NCBI RefSeq assembly: GCF_042453785.1
Contig: NC_091670.1
Coordinates: 35,537,501 to 35,601,500, forward strand
Reading direction: 5' to 3'
DNA length: 64,000 nucleotides
Origin: Malus domestica
Taxonomy: Eukaryota; Streptophyta; Magnoliopsida; Rosales; Rosaceae
This document shows, piece by piece, positions 28,541 to 40,002 of this stretch (positions within the stretch are counted from its first letter, which is position 1; the number at the start of each line of letters is the position of its first letter). Made by a program: the position numbers and the translations under genes. The notes below the pieces were generated by a model that was not told the origin of the DNA, searched no databases, and saw only the letters and a program-made list of their open reading frames with translations.

Positions 28541-31159
28541 AATTATCAATCACGGTGTCACACGAACTTTTACCTCATTGACGTTGTACAATCAATTGTC
28601 AAATGTTTCAAAGTCTCTGGTCTGCAGCTGCTGCAAACCCCCAATAATTTTTGGTGTTGACACATTTGGCTCTACCTGTATGTCATGTCAAGTTGTCAAC
28701 AAAATAGAGAGGAAGGACCTCCAACCATAAAAAATAAGTAAGTGATGATAATATGAAAGAGCTAATTAAGTGATGATCCCACCAGTTGGTTAGAACCAGC
28801 TTTCTTTTGACCTACTTAAAGTTTCTATATATTTTGTTCAGCACTATGTACGTGGTTGGCTCCTCCCAAGATGCTTCTCAGAGTCTAATCCCTCTTCTTT
28901 CATTCAAACTACCGGCACACTGTTCTTTTTTCCCTTGTTATTATAATTGTGCACGAGCTCCCGCAAAATATAGGTCCCAACGTTTTATATGTGATGGAAA
29001 CTTTTCTTTTCTCCATTTTAATATGAGTGATGTTCCCCTTTTTATTAATTTATATAGCATTGTATTATTGTGTATATCTACCTTTACTAACTCACATTTT
29101 ACAAAAAGAAATGAAGATACCTACTCATTCCAACCCTTTCCTTCAAGGGAAGGAATACAGAAAAATAAGAAAATTAAACTCCCACGAGATGGTTTTATGA
29201 TATTTTTCTGTCTATCTTTTTCATTAAGTAACTTTCATCATCGGTACATTATCAACATTAGTTGGTGATGAAAGGCACTTGTTTCTATCTTAAGAAAATA
29301 TTCAATTTGACAGTGATGTTCTTGAACGTTTTCTTTTATCTAAGTGAATGGTATTTAGGTATTCTCTTAGTCATGTGTTAATTGGAGAAGTGTATTGAAT
29401 CACTTACATGAGATTTTCAACCCCTTACTCTAATCAACTAACCCACTTGGACTACTTTATGAAGTCTGTTTTCTTCATCAAATAGTGTTACACTTGACTA
29501 GTAAGGGAAATATTCTTTACTAAGTGACATCTAATGTGTTCAATTTAGTGACAGGCAGAATCATCTTATGCATTGAGTTGTTAGACATGTTAGAATTGAT
29601 TAAACAATTTGTTAGTATTTACAATACACAACAACTATTACATCATTTTTTTTCTCTAAAATTCCTTCTTTCTTCTTCATTTTCTCTTAACTTCTCAAAT
29701 CCTACAATATAGTTTATATCCTTTACTAAAAAAAGTTTATAAGGTTTTCGTTGCTCAAGCTTTCATTTTATGAAATGCCATCTTTTACAAGAAAAACATG
29801 TGTGCCGATACTAAATTTTACAAACCTTTTTATCAGGCCATCCCATAAATATAGCTAGACAAATAAAAGCTTTTCAAAACACACCTACAAGTACATTAAT
29901 TTACAATTCTGATTTATACTCAGACAACAGAACCAATATATGGACTCTATGGTAAGAGAACAATTCCGGTTTTGTCAAGTCTTCCACGTTCTTTTTCCTT
30001 TTTTATGTTTAAGCCTTCCAAGTTCATTGTCCCTTTATATTATATGCTCATGCATTCCAAATTTTTTGAAAGGGTGCATTCATGGTTTGCAATTCCATGA
30101 GGGCCATATTTATTTCCCTTCATATCTATTGACATACTGCAATTTCGTGACGGCTTCCTCAACCAACACTACAGTACTCACCACCGACGCTCAAAAATCG
30201 AATTCAGCATAAAACATAATAAACGTCCTAAGTTTCCATGAGTTGTCCCAACAGAAACTGCAAAAGATACACGAACGAAATCTGCAGCTGATATTTTGTG
30301 CCGAGCCAAGTGGGGACACCGCCAAATGAATCGGTTGGTAGAAGTAGATTTCGGCCCAGAACTCGATCAGTAAAAAACAACGTCGTGATGAACGTTGTTC
30401 ACCACGTATTCTTGTTCTTGTCCCCTTTACTAGTTCAATATTTTTCTCTAATTACAATCTTAATCATTTGTTTAAGACCAACTTTTTTATTTCCACCAGA
30501 CAAGGGATTGCTGGTGTCATAATCATGTGTTTAATTACATCTTTAATCATTTTGGGTTAGTTAAATAACGCTGCTTGATTTCAATATGGGTTTTATGATT
30601 TTAAATAGTCAAACTTGTCTGATGGTGTGGATAGAGTGGAATAATCTTGAAGCAGAGGTGACATATTTTAATTTGTTTAATTTTTGTACTATTATATGCC
30701 ATATGGCATGATAATCTTGAAGCAGAGGTTACATAAAGTTGGGTTTAAATATTAATTAGTACAATAATGTAAAATGTGTCTGAGGTTGATTTTGGACCTT
30801 TGGAGAGGTCCAAAAAATGTCACAAGCTACTAATATTTGTATATTTCTATTAGAAGAGGTAATCCAAGAATTTGACACGTATATGAAAGGGAAATACTGC
30901 AAAGAAATCATATTTATTATTTTAAAAGAAAAGAATTACAAAAGAAGAAGAGAGAATTCGGATCCTGTTTGTAACCGAAGGTGTAGGGTTTGGGCTCTAC
31001 CAAATTACCAATGGCTGCATGCCATACATGGATGGTTACTTTATATATGGAGGTCCACTGCTGGGACATAAGTATGGTATGGGATTCCTAGCCGACAGTA
31101 TGCTGAATCATGCAATATATATAATATATGTACCATAAATGATGATGTTTTAAGGAGGA
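28541..31159. other. Gene-poor intergenic DNA
   Basis: No supported gene. A long frame at 28786-29268 lacks an ATG at its start, a coding-like composition and family similarity. 'aatcttgaagcagaggt' occurs twice (about 30642 and 30711), a small duplication. A GC-richer patch near 30960-31080 has no recognisable product. Confidence 0.4.
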
Positions 31160-31566
31160 ACAATATTTGGCTACTTAAAGATGAGTAGGAATTTCTACTC
31201 AAAATTCTTAGTGTTTTAATCACAGAGTTTTGTGCTTATGATTATAACCGGTCATACTATGAATCACATTATAAAGATCATCTCTGCAAAAAATAAATTA
31301 AAACTAAAATCGTTTAATCAATCTATTGTAGCAAATACATAGACGGTTCAAAATGCTTTTACAAATACCGTTCATTTGTTTTTAAATAGTTTGATGACTG
31401 AACGACTTTAGTTTTAATTGATTTTTTACAGATGCGATATTTATATGATGATTTATAATATGAACGGTTTGATTATAAACATGAAGTTCTATAAATTGAT
31501 AACGAACAATTTTGAGAAATTTTAAGTAGGAGTTCCTACTCATCTTTGAGTAGCCAAGTCTTATTC
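31160..31566. mobile_element. Foldback MITE with ~50-bp inverted ends and 11-bp target duplication (Mutator-like size)
   Basis: The left end contains TTGGCTACTTAAAGATGAGT and AGGAATTTCTACTC; the right end contains the reverse complement GAGTAGGAGTTCCTACTCATC-type sequence and GAGTAGCCAAG. Direct repeats TTTAAGGAGGA lie at 31149-31159 and 31567-31577. A 9-11 bp duplication fits Mutator-like elements. No open frame inside. Confidence 0.8.
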
Positions 31567-32979
31567 TTTAAGGAGGATTACGTTGAGAGTTTCATTTAGG
31601 AATAAAAGGAGTTAAGAATTGTGTTAGAAGCTTATATAAATATGATTAGAGACTCTAAACAGTTGAGAATTTGAGATACGCAATGCTTAAGAGTATACTT
31701 AAAAATGAATGCTTGTTTGTTTGTGGAGGTTTCTAGTTTTAGTACATGGTTATATATAATATAGCATCTGTCATAGCCTTGAGTCATGATAATTCCCTTC
31801 CCTACATATTATTTGATAGTTGTTTTGAAAGCTGTTTGGCTAATTAACTTAAAGTTAAGGATTCGTTTCGTGATTTGGATTGGAGCAAACTTTGTTCTAT
31901 GATACTTGATGCAGATAACTGCCCTGGACTTGTTCTATGATACTTGATGCAGATAACTGCCCTATACACCTGTTTCAAACTAGCAACCCACTCCTTAACC
32001 CACCGGTTGGAGAATTAGTGAAAATTAAGGGCTCGTTTAGTATACCGGATATGATTGGTTATGTATTTCAGGTTGGTTAGACTAAGATTGAAAGTAATAG
32101 GTTTTGATAGTTGTCAGTAGTTTGGTGTAAACAATTATCATGATTTGTTGGGTTGATATGAAATATGAAACTTAGAAATGAATTTACAAGTTTGATTTGA
32201 AGAGAAATTAGATTTGAACTTCTTTCTTTTTTCAGAAAACAAAACTTAAAGAAAGAGATCTGAACCTTGTTTGAGCTCTTAAATCAGAAGCCAAACTAAT
32301 TTCTTAATAAAAGTAAGTTTTATTAAAGTTATAACAGAAAAGATAAGTTTTATTTGAAGTTGGGATAAAAATATATTTTATTATATTTTTTTTCTTCAAT
32401 CCAGGCCCATAAAACCATATTCTACCATTGAAAATTTCCTTGATCGGGTCTTCCATTCAGATTTGAACTCAAGATTTACTGCTTACCAAACGGGTGCTAT
32501 AAACCATCTAACTTTGGAAGCCTTTCCGACCAAAAAAACAAAAAAAAACTTTGGAAGCCTTAGACCAATTGGATGTATTGATCATTGATGTGTAATATAT
32601 GGGGGTTTCCCATAGCCTTTTTGAGAAAAGAATCAAATGGAGGTGCTTTTCACTTTTTTATTTTTATTTTTTTAACTCTTTTTAACTTTCACACATCTCA
32701 ATTGATTTTTGATCATCAGACTAAATAAATTAAATAAAAACAATCGTCAAAATTAACAAAGATGTATGAGAAACTCTTACCAAATTCACTATTAATTGTC
32801 TTGTGACCTACAATTTTTATTCCTTATCGTGGTTTTCAGATAGCATTTTATGGTCAAAGCCCGATTGGATTAAGAGTGGATTAATCGGGTTTAAGTAAAA
32901 AAAAAACATCGAAGTCCACACACCGTTTTGCAACAAAACAAAGAAGGCTTGCAGAACCCCTCAAACCATTTTTTCTTGG
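31567..32979. other. Intergenic DNA with a 38-bp tandem duplication
   Basis: No gene. 'ttgttctatgatacttgatg' plus 'cagataactgccct' is repeated head-to-tail at 31892-31929 and 31930-31967. Confidence 0.6.
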
Positions 32980-33137
32980 GAATTTTAACGAAAAGCATCC
33001 GGTACTGTTCACTTTAACGAAAAACCACATTTTTACACTAAAAAGTCAATCCTGGTACTATTCACTTTACTCTTTATTTTGTCCTTATCATTAAAACTCA
33101 AAGTTTTCAAACCCTTTTCATTAGTTTTCCTTTTTTT
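32980..33137 (+). repeat. Dispersed ~150-bp repeat, copy 3 of 3
   Basis: 'ttttaacgaaaagcatccgg', 'tactgttcactttaacga', 'aaaaagtcaatcctggtact' and 'cattaaaactcaaagttttc' define the best preserved copy of the family also seen at 21948-22105 and 2555-2690. Confidence 0.75.
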
Positions 33138-34397
33138 CTTTTCTTTTTCAAAACTGTTTTTGCTGAACCTAATAACTGATATAACAGAAATATAGTTAGA
33201 AGGGTATTATTGTAATTGGATTATATGACTATATAAGGGATTGTATAGCTATCGTTTCCTTAAGTTCATTTTGTATACAGTCTCACAAGAGCTCCTTACC
33301 GGAGAATAGAGACTACTTTTTGTGTTTGGGTGGTTGTTAGGTAATTTTCACCCATGAGTTAATCGCTGAAATTTTCTCTGGTAATTTGGGGGACTGTCAA
33401 TTATGCTTGTTCCATGCAACGCCAGCCATTTATTGGTGTGGTAAGATGAAGCATTACAGTTTGTGTAGTTGACGGCTCTTGCCTTCTTGCTCTTTCTGAT
33501 ATGCTTTTTTTTTTTTTATCGACGTTGGTGGTTCTGGCGGCAATGGCTTCCCGGTGGAGTACACAGTTTCAGATTGTTCCATCCATGCGGTTAGAGGGAG
33601 TTGGCAACGGTTTTTCTGATGTGTGTTCAATGGGAGGATATTGAGCAGTTAGTCCGTAGTTATCTTGACGCATCGTGATATAATGAACATGGAGAACGAA
33701 ATAGCCTAAGTTAGAATTTACTAGCAAACTAAATTCACCAATAACTGAGAAAAGTTCCAAAGTTTATTATTGGATTATACGAAAAATTACAACCCTAGCA
33801 CCCTAGAGGTTGCTTATATAGTACCTTTTAACCCTACATCAATACAAAAAAAAAAAAATTCTTCTTCATTTGGAAGTAAGAGATCTTAAGTTCAAATTTC
33901 GTGGATGACAAATTCGATACAAAATTAGATTGTCCATTATGTAATTTAACCAAACTCCCACTCCCTCTAATGTAAAAATATTAATGTACTAAAAAAAATA
34001 CAAAAAGAAAACGAATTAAACAAATAACAAAATACTAAAAAAAGTCCTAAAATCTAAAAATCTCGTATTGAGAAAAAATGCCCCTACACAAAGACAAAGT
34101 GAAGTGTTTGGTTTCTATTCGAAACACAAGTTAGGGGTCCAACTTGGAGACCATAGCCCAAATATGCAATGCATGAACCTAGTTGCTGACTTTTTGTCTT
34201 GTCTAACTATTTTTTCGATCCTTTCAATCATTTGTTTTACATCATTTTTACAACTATTCAGATAAATTGAAGGGTTTAATTAGTTACACGGGGAAATTCT
34301 TTAATTTGGGCCTTGTTACTTTTGCTTTAACCCTTTGTTGGTGCCACGTCAAGAAATTTTGATAAGGCTCTATTTTGTGGTCCTTTCATCATATTTA
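33138..34397. other. Intergenic DNA, possible LTR remnant
   Basis: No gene seen. The stretch 33170-33320 ('gtaattggattatatgacta', 'cagtctcacaagagctcc') looks like the end of a copia-type LTR, but I found no second LTR or primer site, so this is only a suggestion. Confidence 0.3.
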
Positions 34398-34704
34398 GGA
34401 TTGATTTGGTATTGTTCTATTTTGAAAAAAAAAACTGTATCTGTTATGAGAATAAATTCATTTTTGTTGCTTCATGTTTTCAGTTTTTTTCACAAAAAAA
34501 CTGTGAAAATAAGATGTTTTTAAAAAGTGGGTATAAAAAAAAAGTTAGAGCTAAAAAATGTGTTTGGTAAACACTTAAAACCAACTTATTCACAGTTTTG
34601 AGTGAAAAAATAGCTGAAAATGTGAAGCGCAAAAATGAGTTTATTTTCACAGTAGAAGCAGTTTTTTTTTTTTTTTTCAAAGCATAGTAATACCAAACCA
34701 ACCC
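34398..34704. mobile_element. Foldback MITE (GGATTGATTTGGTATT ends)
   Basis: The left end GGATTGATTTGGTATTGTTC is the near reverse complement of the right end, which reads 'atagtaataccaaaccaacc' in the plus strand. Inner arms add 'gaaaaaaaaaactg' against 'cagttttttttt' and 'ataaattcattttt' against 'aaaaatgagttta'. No open frame. Confidence 0.8.
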
Positions 34705-36900
34705 GTGTTCTACCATCAATGTTCTGGAATCTGGTCTATGTTGTTATGCTGTTATTGGAGCATCTGTTGAGCAAACAAGTTCGTGAAATGGTGGAGAAAC
34801 ATTGAAAAATAACCCTAATTCGCATTAGCCTACTCATTATCATACCTAATCATACCTAATCATACGTAAATTGGATTATTTTGTGCAAATCGTAAAGCGA
34901 TAAATTATTTGTATGGCAGAAGTGAATTGTTGGCAAGGGTAACAAAATTCTTAGTAAAGCTGGGATATCCGCAGCAGACATTTCACAACACTTGTAATAA
35001 CAAAATTCTTGGTGATCCGTAGGGACTTTTTCTCCATGATTCGGAGAATAAATTTAAATCATAGACAGGAGAAATAATACAGATAAAGATGCTGTCTGGG
35101 AATAAAGGTTACGATCTGTATCAATCACGGTCTATGATCATCTCTCAAAGCATCTTTTTTTCAGGTCAGAGACAGGAGGCTAGCTAGGGTTCTATAGCAG
35201 CAATCACATTAAACTTTGGCACATAACGAATGCGAATCAGATGCTTATTAAAGCTGCTGCTGCTGATGATGGTGGTGGTGGTGGTGGAGGTGAAGGATGG
35301 ATGGATTGAGCATGATGGAAAAGGAAAAGTGAACATCTCAGTCAATAGTCCTCTTTTGAGTTTTGATGGCCAATAAAGCTGTCATTGTCAATCTGCAGAT
35401 AAAATTAGGCCTTAATCTGTACTCCGTGTCTCCTCTTATTGGAGCTAGTCCTTCCAACAGTATATCTAATGTAATTGGACTCCCAAAAAAAACCATATTA
35501 AATCCGTTTGGAGATAAAAAGTGAGCAGGGTTTGTCATTTCGTTGTGCGTACTTTACAGCATAAAATGATAAAAGTGGCTTTGAGACTTCAAAAGATCAA
35601 ATTCACTTTACATCATAAAACTTAATCTTTTTTTTATTCTGAACAATTTGATTAATTTGCATTTATTTCAATCGCAAATATATAAAAATAGATTCCCTTA
35701 AGTTTTTTTGGAATGTATTATAATTTGAGAGATTTTAATGGATTTATAAACCTATTAATTTTTATAGAGTTTAATTAATATGTAGAGATTCTATATAAAA
35801 TTTTGATTTAATTCCTTCACAATCTTATGGGGAGATGTGAGATTTGTGGATGCTTAAAATACACTACGAAATCTCTCAATTTCCTTCTAATTCCTCAACT
35901 TTCTCAAATTCTTTAAAATTAATTTCTAATTGAATAGACCAATGTTATAAACTTCTTTAAAATCATAATTGAATACATTCGAATTTCTAAGGATTTTAAT
36001 AAACTATCTTAAAATCCTGATTGAATACCCTTAAATTCATTAAAATAATTAAAATCCCTAAAATCCTAATTGAATTCACCCCATCTTATATAATAGTTAT
36101 TGGAAAAGTCCTGAATAAAAGAGTGTAAAAAGTGAAATATCTAAAAATATTCTTGAACTTAAGGTTTTTTAACGGAATGGAGTGAAATGACACAAAAATA
36201 AGTTTAAAATGTCAATTTTAGAAGAGAAAATGAGACAACCAGTCAAGTCAAAATTGGTTCTTGATTTATCCCTAATTACAAAAGATTTGTAATTTTTTTG
36301 GTTACATTAGAGGGTTTATCCCATCATCCTACGACTAAGCTAACTACGCTGGCTTTACTAAAGATTATATTAATCTTAACCTAATTACTTCCTTTCAAAA
36401 AAAAAAATGCTTGGGAATTTTTGTTGGGTACTCAAGATTTTCAACTCATTGATGAAAGGAAAAATTGAAGGAAAGCTTCGACAGTTGAAGGGTAAAATAG
36501 GTCTTCGGGAGCGGCTTGGGGGGAAGGGGGCTTTCAGGGTACAACGACCTGTTAAAAAAACCCGTTCTCAGCCATGCTTGATAACATAAGATGTGAAAAT
36601 TTCAAATTCGCTTAATTTTATCGGAATTACCAGTCACTCAAACACTGAATGCAACGGTATTGCATCAAGCACGTTTACTTCATATTCAACATTCTACACT
36701 GTCTCAACTTACCAAGTGCGTAGATGTGCCTCACTTCGTTAGAGAGATCACACGATATTATGAGGTCAATTGAGATGATACGACCAGTTTAATTCACTCA
36801 AGTATTGTCTATGAAAAGCATATGCGTGCACCAGCAAGTGGGTGAAGGTGATTCAAATATGGGCACCAAAGAACTTAAATCTTATATGTGCAAGCAAAAG
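34705..36900. other. Intergenic DNA
   Basis: No gene seen. A GCT/GGT-rich microsatellite lies at about 35252-35292. The stretch 35700-36080 is rich in 'ttaaaatcc' and 'ggattttaatgg' phrases typical of a decayed foldback element related to 40003-42027. Confidence 0.4.
35252..35292. repeat. (GCT)n/(GGT)n microsatellite
   Basis: Four CTG-type units, then 'atgatggtggtggtggtggt'. Confidence 0.9.
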
Positions 36901-36924
36901 CAGAATGCAAGACGACTAAAAGAA

Positions 36925-37030
36925 AGAGAGATAGTATGCTTGGCTCCTTGTACGCCACCCACAATAGCCAATCAAGAAATTGAACTTCTGCTTGTGGCAT
37001 ACAGGGAGCCAGGCATAACCCAAGTCACCT
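36925..37030 (-). ncRNA. MIR160: MIR160 precursor hairpin
   Basis: On the minus strand, 36995-37015 reads the 21-nt mature miR160 (starts TGCCTGGCTCCC, ends TGTATGCCA), which by memory matches the conserved plant sequence exactly. The opposite arm at 36935-36955 reads GCGTACAAGGAGCCAAGCAT plus A, the expected star strand, pairing with the mature arm with few mismatches and a 2-nt 3' overhang. The loop is about 39 nt. miR160 guides cleavage of ARF10, ARF16 and ARF17 mRNAs and so tunes auxin responses. The mature strand is on the 5' arm, as in known MIR160 genes. No protein gene overlaps it; it has its own promoter. Confidence 0.96.
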
Positions 37031-37173
37031 TTTGCTGCAGCCTCCACGCCCAAGGCAAGCTTCCTCATTGATCGCCATAGAAACGTACTTTCAAAGAAAA
37101 ACTCAGGAGAGAGTGGAGGTGGGTAGAGGTGGGGGCAGAGGTATATGAAGACAGAAGTGATGTGTGAACTCTC

Positions 37174-37184
37174 CATATATATAG
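37174..37184 (-). promoter_or_regulatory. Candidate TATA box of the MIR160 primary transcript
   Basis: The minus strand reads ACTATATATATG about 160 bases upstream of the mature miRNA arm, a typical Pol II spacing for a plant MIRNA gene with a short leader. Confidence 0.6.
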
Positions 37185-37189
37185 TGCCA

Positions 37190-38108
37190 TCGGCCTATGT
37201 ATGAGTGGAGAGATTTTCTTTCCATGTACAGTACATGTATTTTGAATGCAATTTGCTTTTGAGAGGGATCCTCATTTAAAAACTATATCACAGTGGAGAT
37301 TTGGAAATTATATTAGAATCCGTAGGTGTAATTGCCATCATCACCGCCACCCCAATCGCCTTGCATTGCACTTCTAATCCCTTATTGTATTTTTCTTTTT
37401 GTTTTTTGCTGAAAAATAAAATAAAGGTCTTTTATACTTGATTATAAAAGAAAAATCTTCAAAATATTTGTAGATATTAAAAATAGATCAACAAGATTTT
37501 TGGCTCGGATGGACGAGATTTATTTTACTGAATTTTTGTGACAAAAAAACGTAAAAAAGTTCTGGGGTAACACCGGTTGGTGACCGCATACACCACCCAA
37601 ATATAAGTTATGAAGGTTGAGAAATGAGTTACGCTGGAGTTTTGACAATGAAAATGTGCAACTATTAAGGGAGAACGTAAATTGGATGAGATTATTAGAC
37701 TTTCGACCTAAGGAGATACTAAAACTTCTACCAAATCCAACTATCACTTTTATTTAAGGATATTTGCCGTAATCTCAATATCAACTTTGTGTATTTTCAT
37801 TTTAACAAAGGATGGTGTTATTCACATGTTCATTTTTATCAATACCTTCTGTATAACTAATCAATTGGGAAAAAAAAAATGTCAAATGTCAAATCCAACT
37901 AATTGGCCTATTTATTGTGAATAAGTTATGTTGTTGTTTTTTTTTTTTTTTTTTGGGGTGGGGGGGGGGGGAGCGTTTTTAATATCTTGTTGCACATGAA
38001 TTATGCTATGGAAAATGAGGGCCGAAGCAAGGTTGATCTAATAATAACCTCCAGTATATAGCCAAGTGCAGCAGTACTCATGTTGGCCTTTCCTTCACCA
38101 TTACTGGA
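37190..38108. other. Intergenic DNA upstream of MIR160
   Basis: No gene seen. A T run followed by a G run sits at about 37938-37971. Confidence 0.4.
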
Positions 38109-38669
38109 CAGTGGCGGAGCCACTAAAGGACAAGAGTAATTATGGGCCTATCTTGCAATTTTTTTTCCCTTTTCTATGTATAAGATATAGCATAACTTCC
38201 TTTTATTTTTGGTAAGTTTAGTTGCAATCTTGAAATCCATGGATTTGTGATTCTCTTATTTTAGTTATAATGATGTAGCTTCTTCAACTTGTTAATTACT
38301 TCACGTTCATCTTTGGGCGGAGGAGATTAATTTAGGTCGAAGTTTTTTACTGCGGTAATTGAATCTAATTGTCAGGATTTATCCCTTACTCTAAAGAATG
38401 TTGGCTGATATTTTTCTTTGTTGGCTTGAACTTCTAGTCCATCTGCTCTTAAATATTAGTTGGATTATGTGACTATATGGTTGATGCAGTATGAGTATAA
38501 TCTACCTCTATCTTGCATATTAACCTAATGGTTGATGCGGTATGATATTTTTCTGAGTTGAGATAAATAAATCGAAATACAACCAATCTATCTCGTATTT
38601 TAGGCATTAAAAAATAAAGTTTGATATTTGTGAAAGATCCCCCGTGATGTAAGATCTTGGCTCCGCCAT
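38109..38669. mobile_element. MITE with TGGCGGAGCCA terminal inverted repeats
   Basis: CAGTGGCGGAGCCA at the left and TGGCTCCGCCA at the right form an 11-bp perfect inverted repeat 560 bp apart. The CAGTGGCGG-type end is familiar from plant hAT-like elements. The interior is non-coding and has two copies of 'ggttgatgc[ag]gtatga'. I did not find a clear 8-bp target duplication. Confidence 0.6.
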
Positions 38670-40002
38670 CATAATTGGATTCTAGTATTTTTTGTTGTTG
38701 TGTCATCTTCACGCAACAGAGATCGAGAACACTGAATATAGCATGCACGTGAAGAACTTACACACACATTTCCAAGGCAATTTTACTTGTTCACACAATT
38801 ACATACTATGAGTAAGTTTTTCTAGATCTCATGGTCTAAAGAATTATAATCACCCACGGTTCAATCTTAATTGATAAGGTCTAGTAGTATAAGACTGGAC
38901 CTAATGCTTCTATGACACAATAAGATGTACCAAACGTGTGAGTGGATATAAGTTATAACTACAGAGTCGGTGGCAGACGGTACTGTAGAAAAGTCCAACC
39001 CAGATGTGTTTGTATCTGCATTGTACAGACAGGGAAACTTCATGCATGCACGAGACAAAAACATGCATCCTCTTCCTCTTCCTTGTAATTTGAAGCGTGC
39101 ATAAACAAATTGTCAAACTTTCTAGGTGAAAGATATCGATCAACCTAGCTAACGCTAACAGGATGATGATTGTAGTTCCTCAATCCCCCAAATACCCACA
39201 TATTCATTTTCCACAGTTGTAACATGGACCAAATGGACAGCCACTAAGCGAACAATCTAAAATCTTTACAAATGTAGCACACAGTAGGACCCATTAGTTT
39301 AGTGGTCGGTCCATCTAAACATAAATAAGCTCCATTTACGCCGATTGTATGGAAAAATTGAAAATGGAAATTGGAACATGCTTTTACTTTTCTCATGATC
39401 GATGATCGACCCCATTCAATTTTTTTTTTTTTAGGTATGCTTTTTTAGATCTCCCTCGAAGATCTTTCAATTTATCTGCTTTAAAGGGTGGACCAGCAGA
39501 GAGTAGTGCTTGTTGCCTTTCTGCTTTAGAAAATAGTCACCTTTGTTGCAATTTTAAATTTATTAGGAGTGTGATTATATAAATTCTAGTAGATTATATG
39601 TACTATTTTATAATATCTTTTAAACAGTTTTTTAGTTGTAATTGTATTACTTGGAGAGCAAATATTCTCTTTCATTTATTAGTATAAATAAAAATACAAT
39701 GCATGAGGAATATGACACACAAAATTCATCAAACTCTTCTCTCCCATCTCTTCTCTCTGGCCGATCTCCTTCTCTTTTCACTCACTAAATTAATACCACA
39801 AGAACATTATATTAATTGTACGATTCCACACATTTGCCGTGCAAAACTTATTACTTGAATATATAGTTTAGTCAAGAGTAATGTGCTCCATCTTATGCGT
39901 CCGAGTTTCAACTTCCCTCTCCATAGTTTAGGTCACTAAAATAAACAATGGCTTTTCAACAAAATTAAAAATACAGCGGTTGGAGCCTCACCTTGAATTT
40001 GG
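38670..40002. other. Intergenic DNA
   Basis: No gene, RNA gene or bounded element that I can support. Confidence 0.4.

Noticed and set aside
28786-29268. 160-codon plus-strand frame
   Set aside because: Begins at a TTG, has AT-rich non-coding composition, no domain and no splice context.
36805-37071. 88-codon plus-strand frame across the MIR160 hairpin
   Set aside because: The region is explained by the miRNA precursor on the opposite strand; the frame has no protein similarity.
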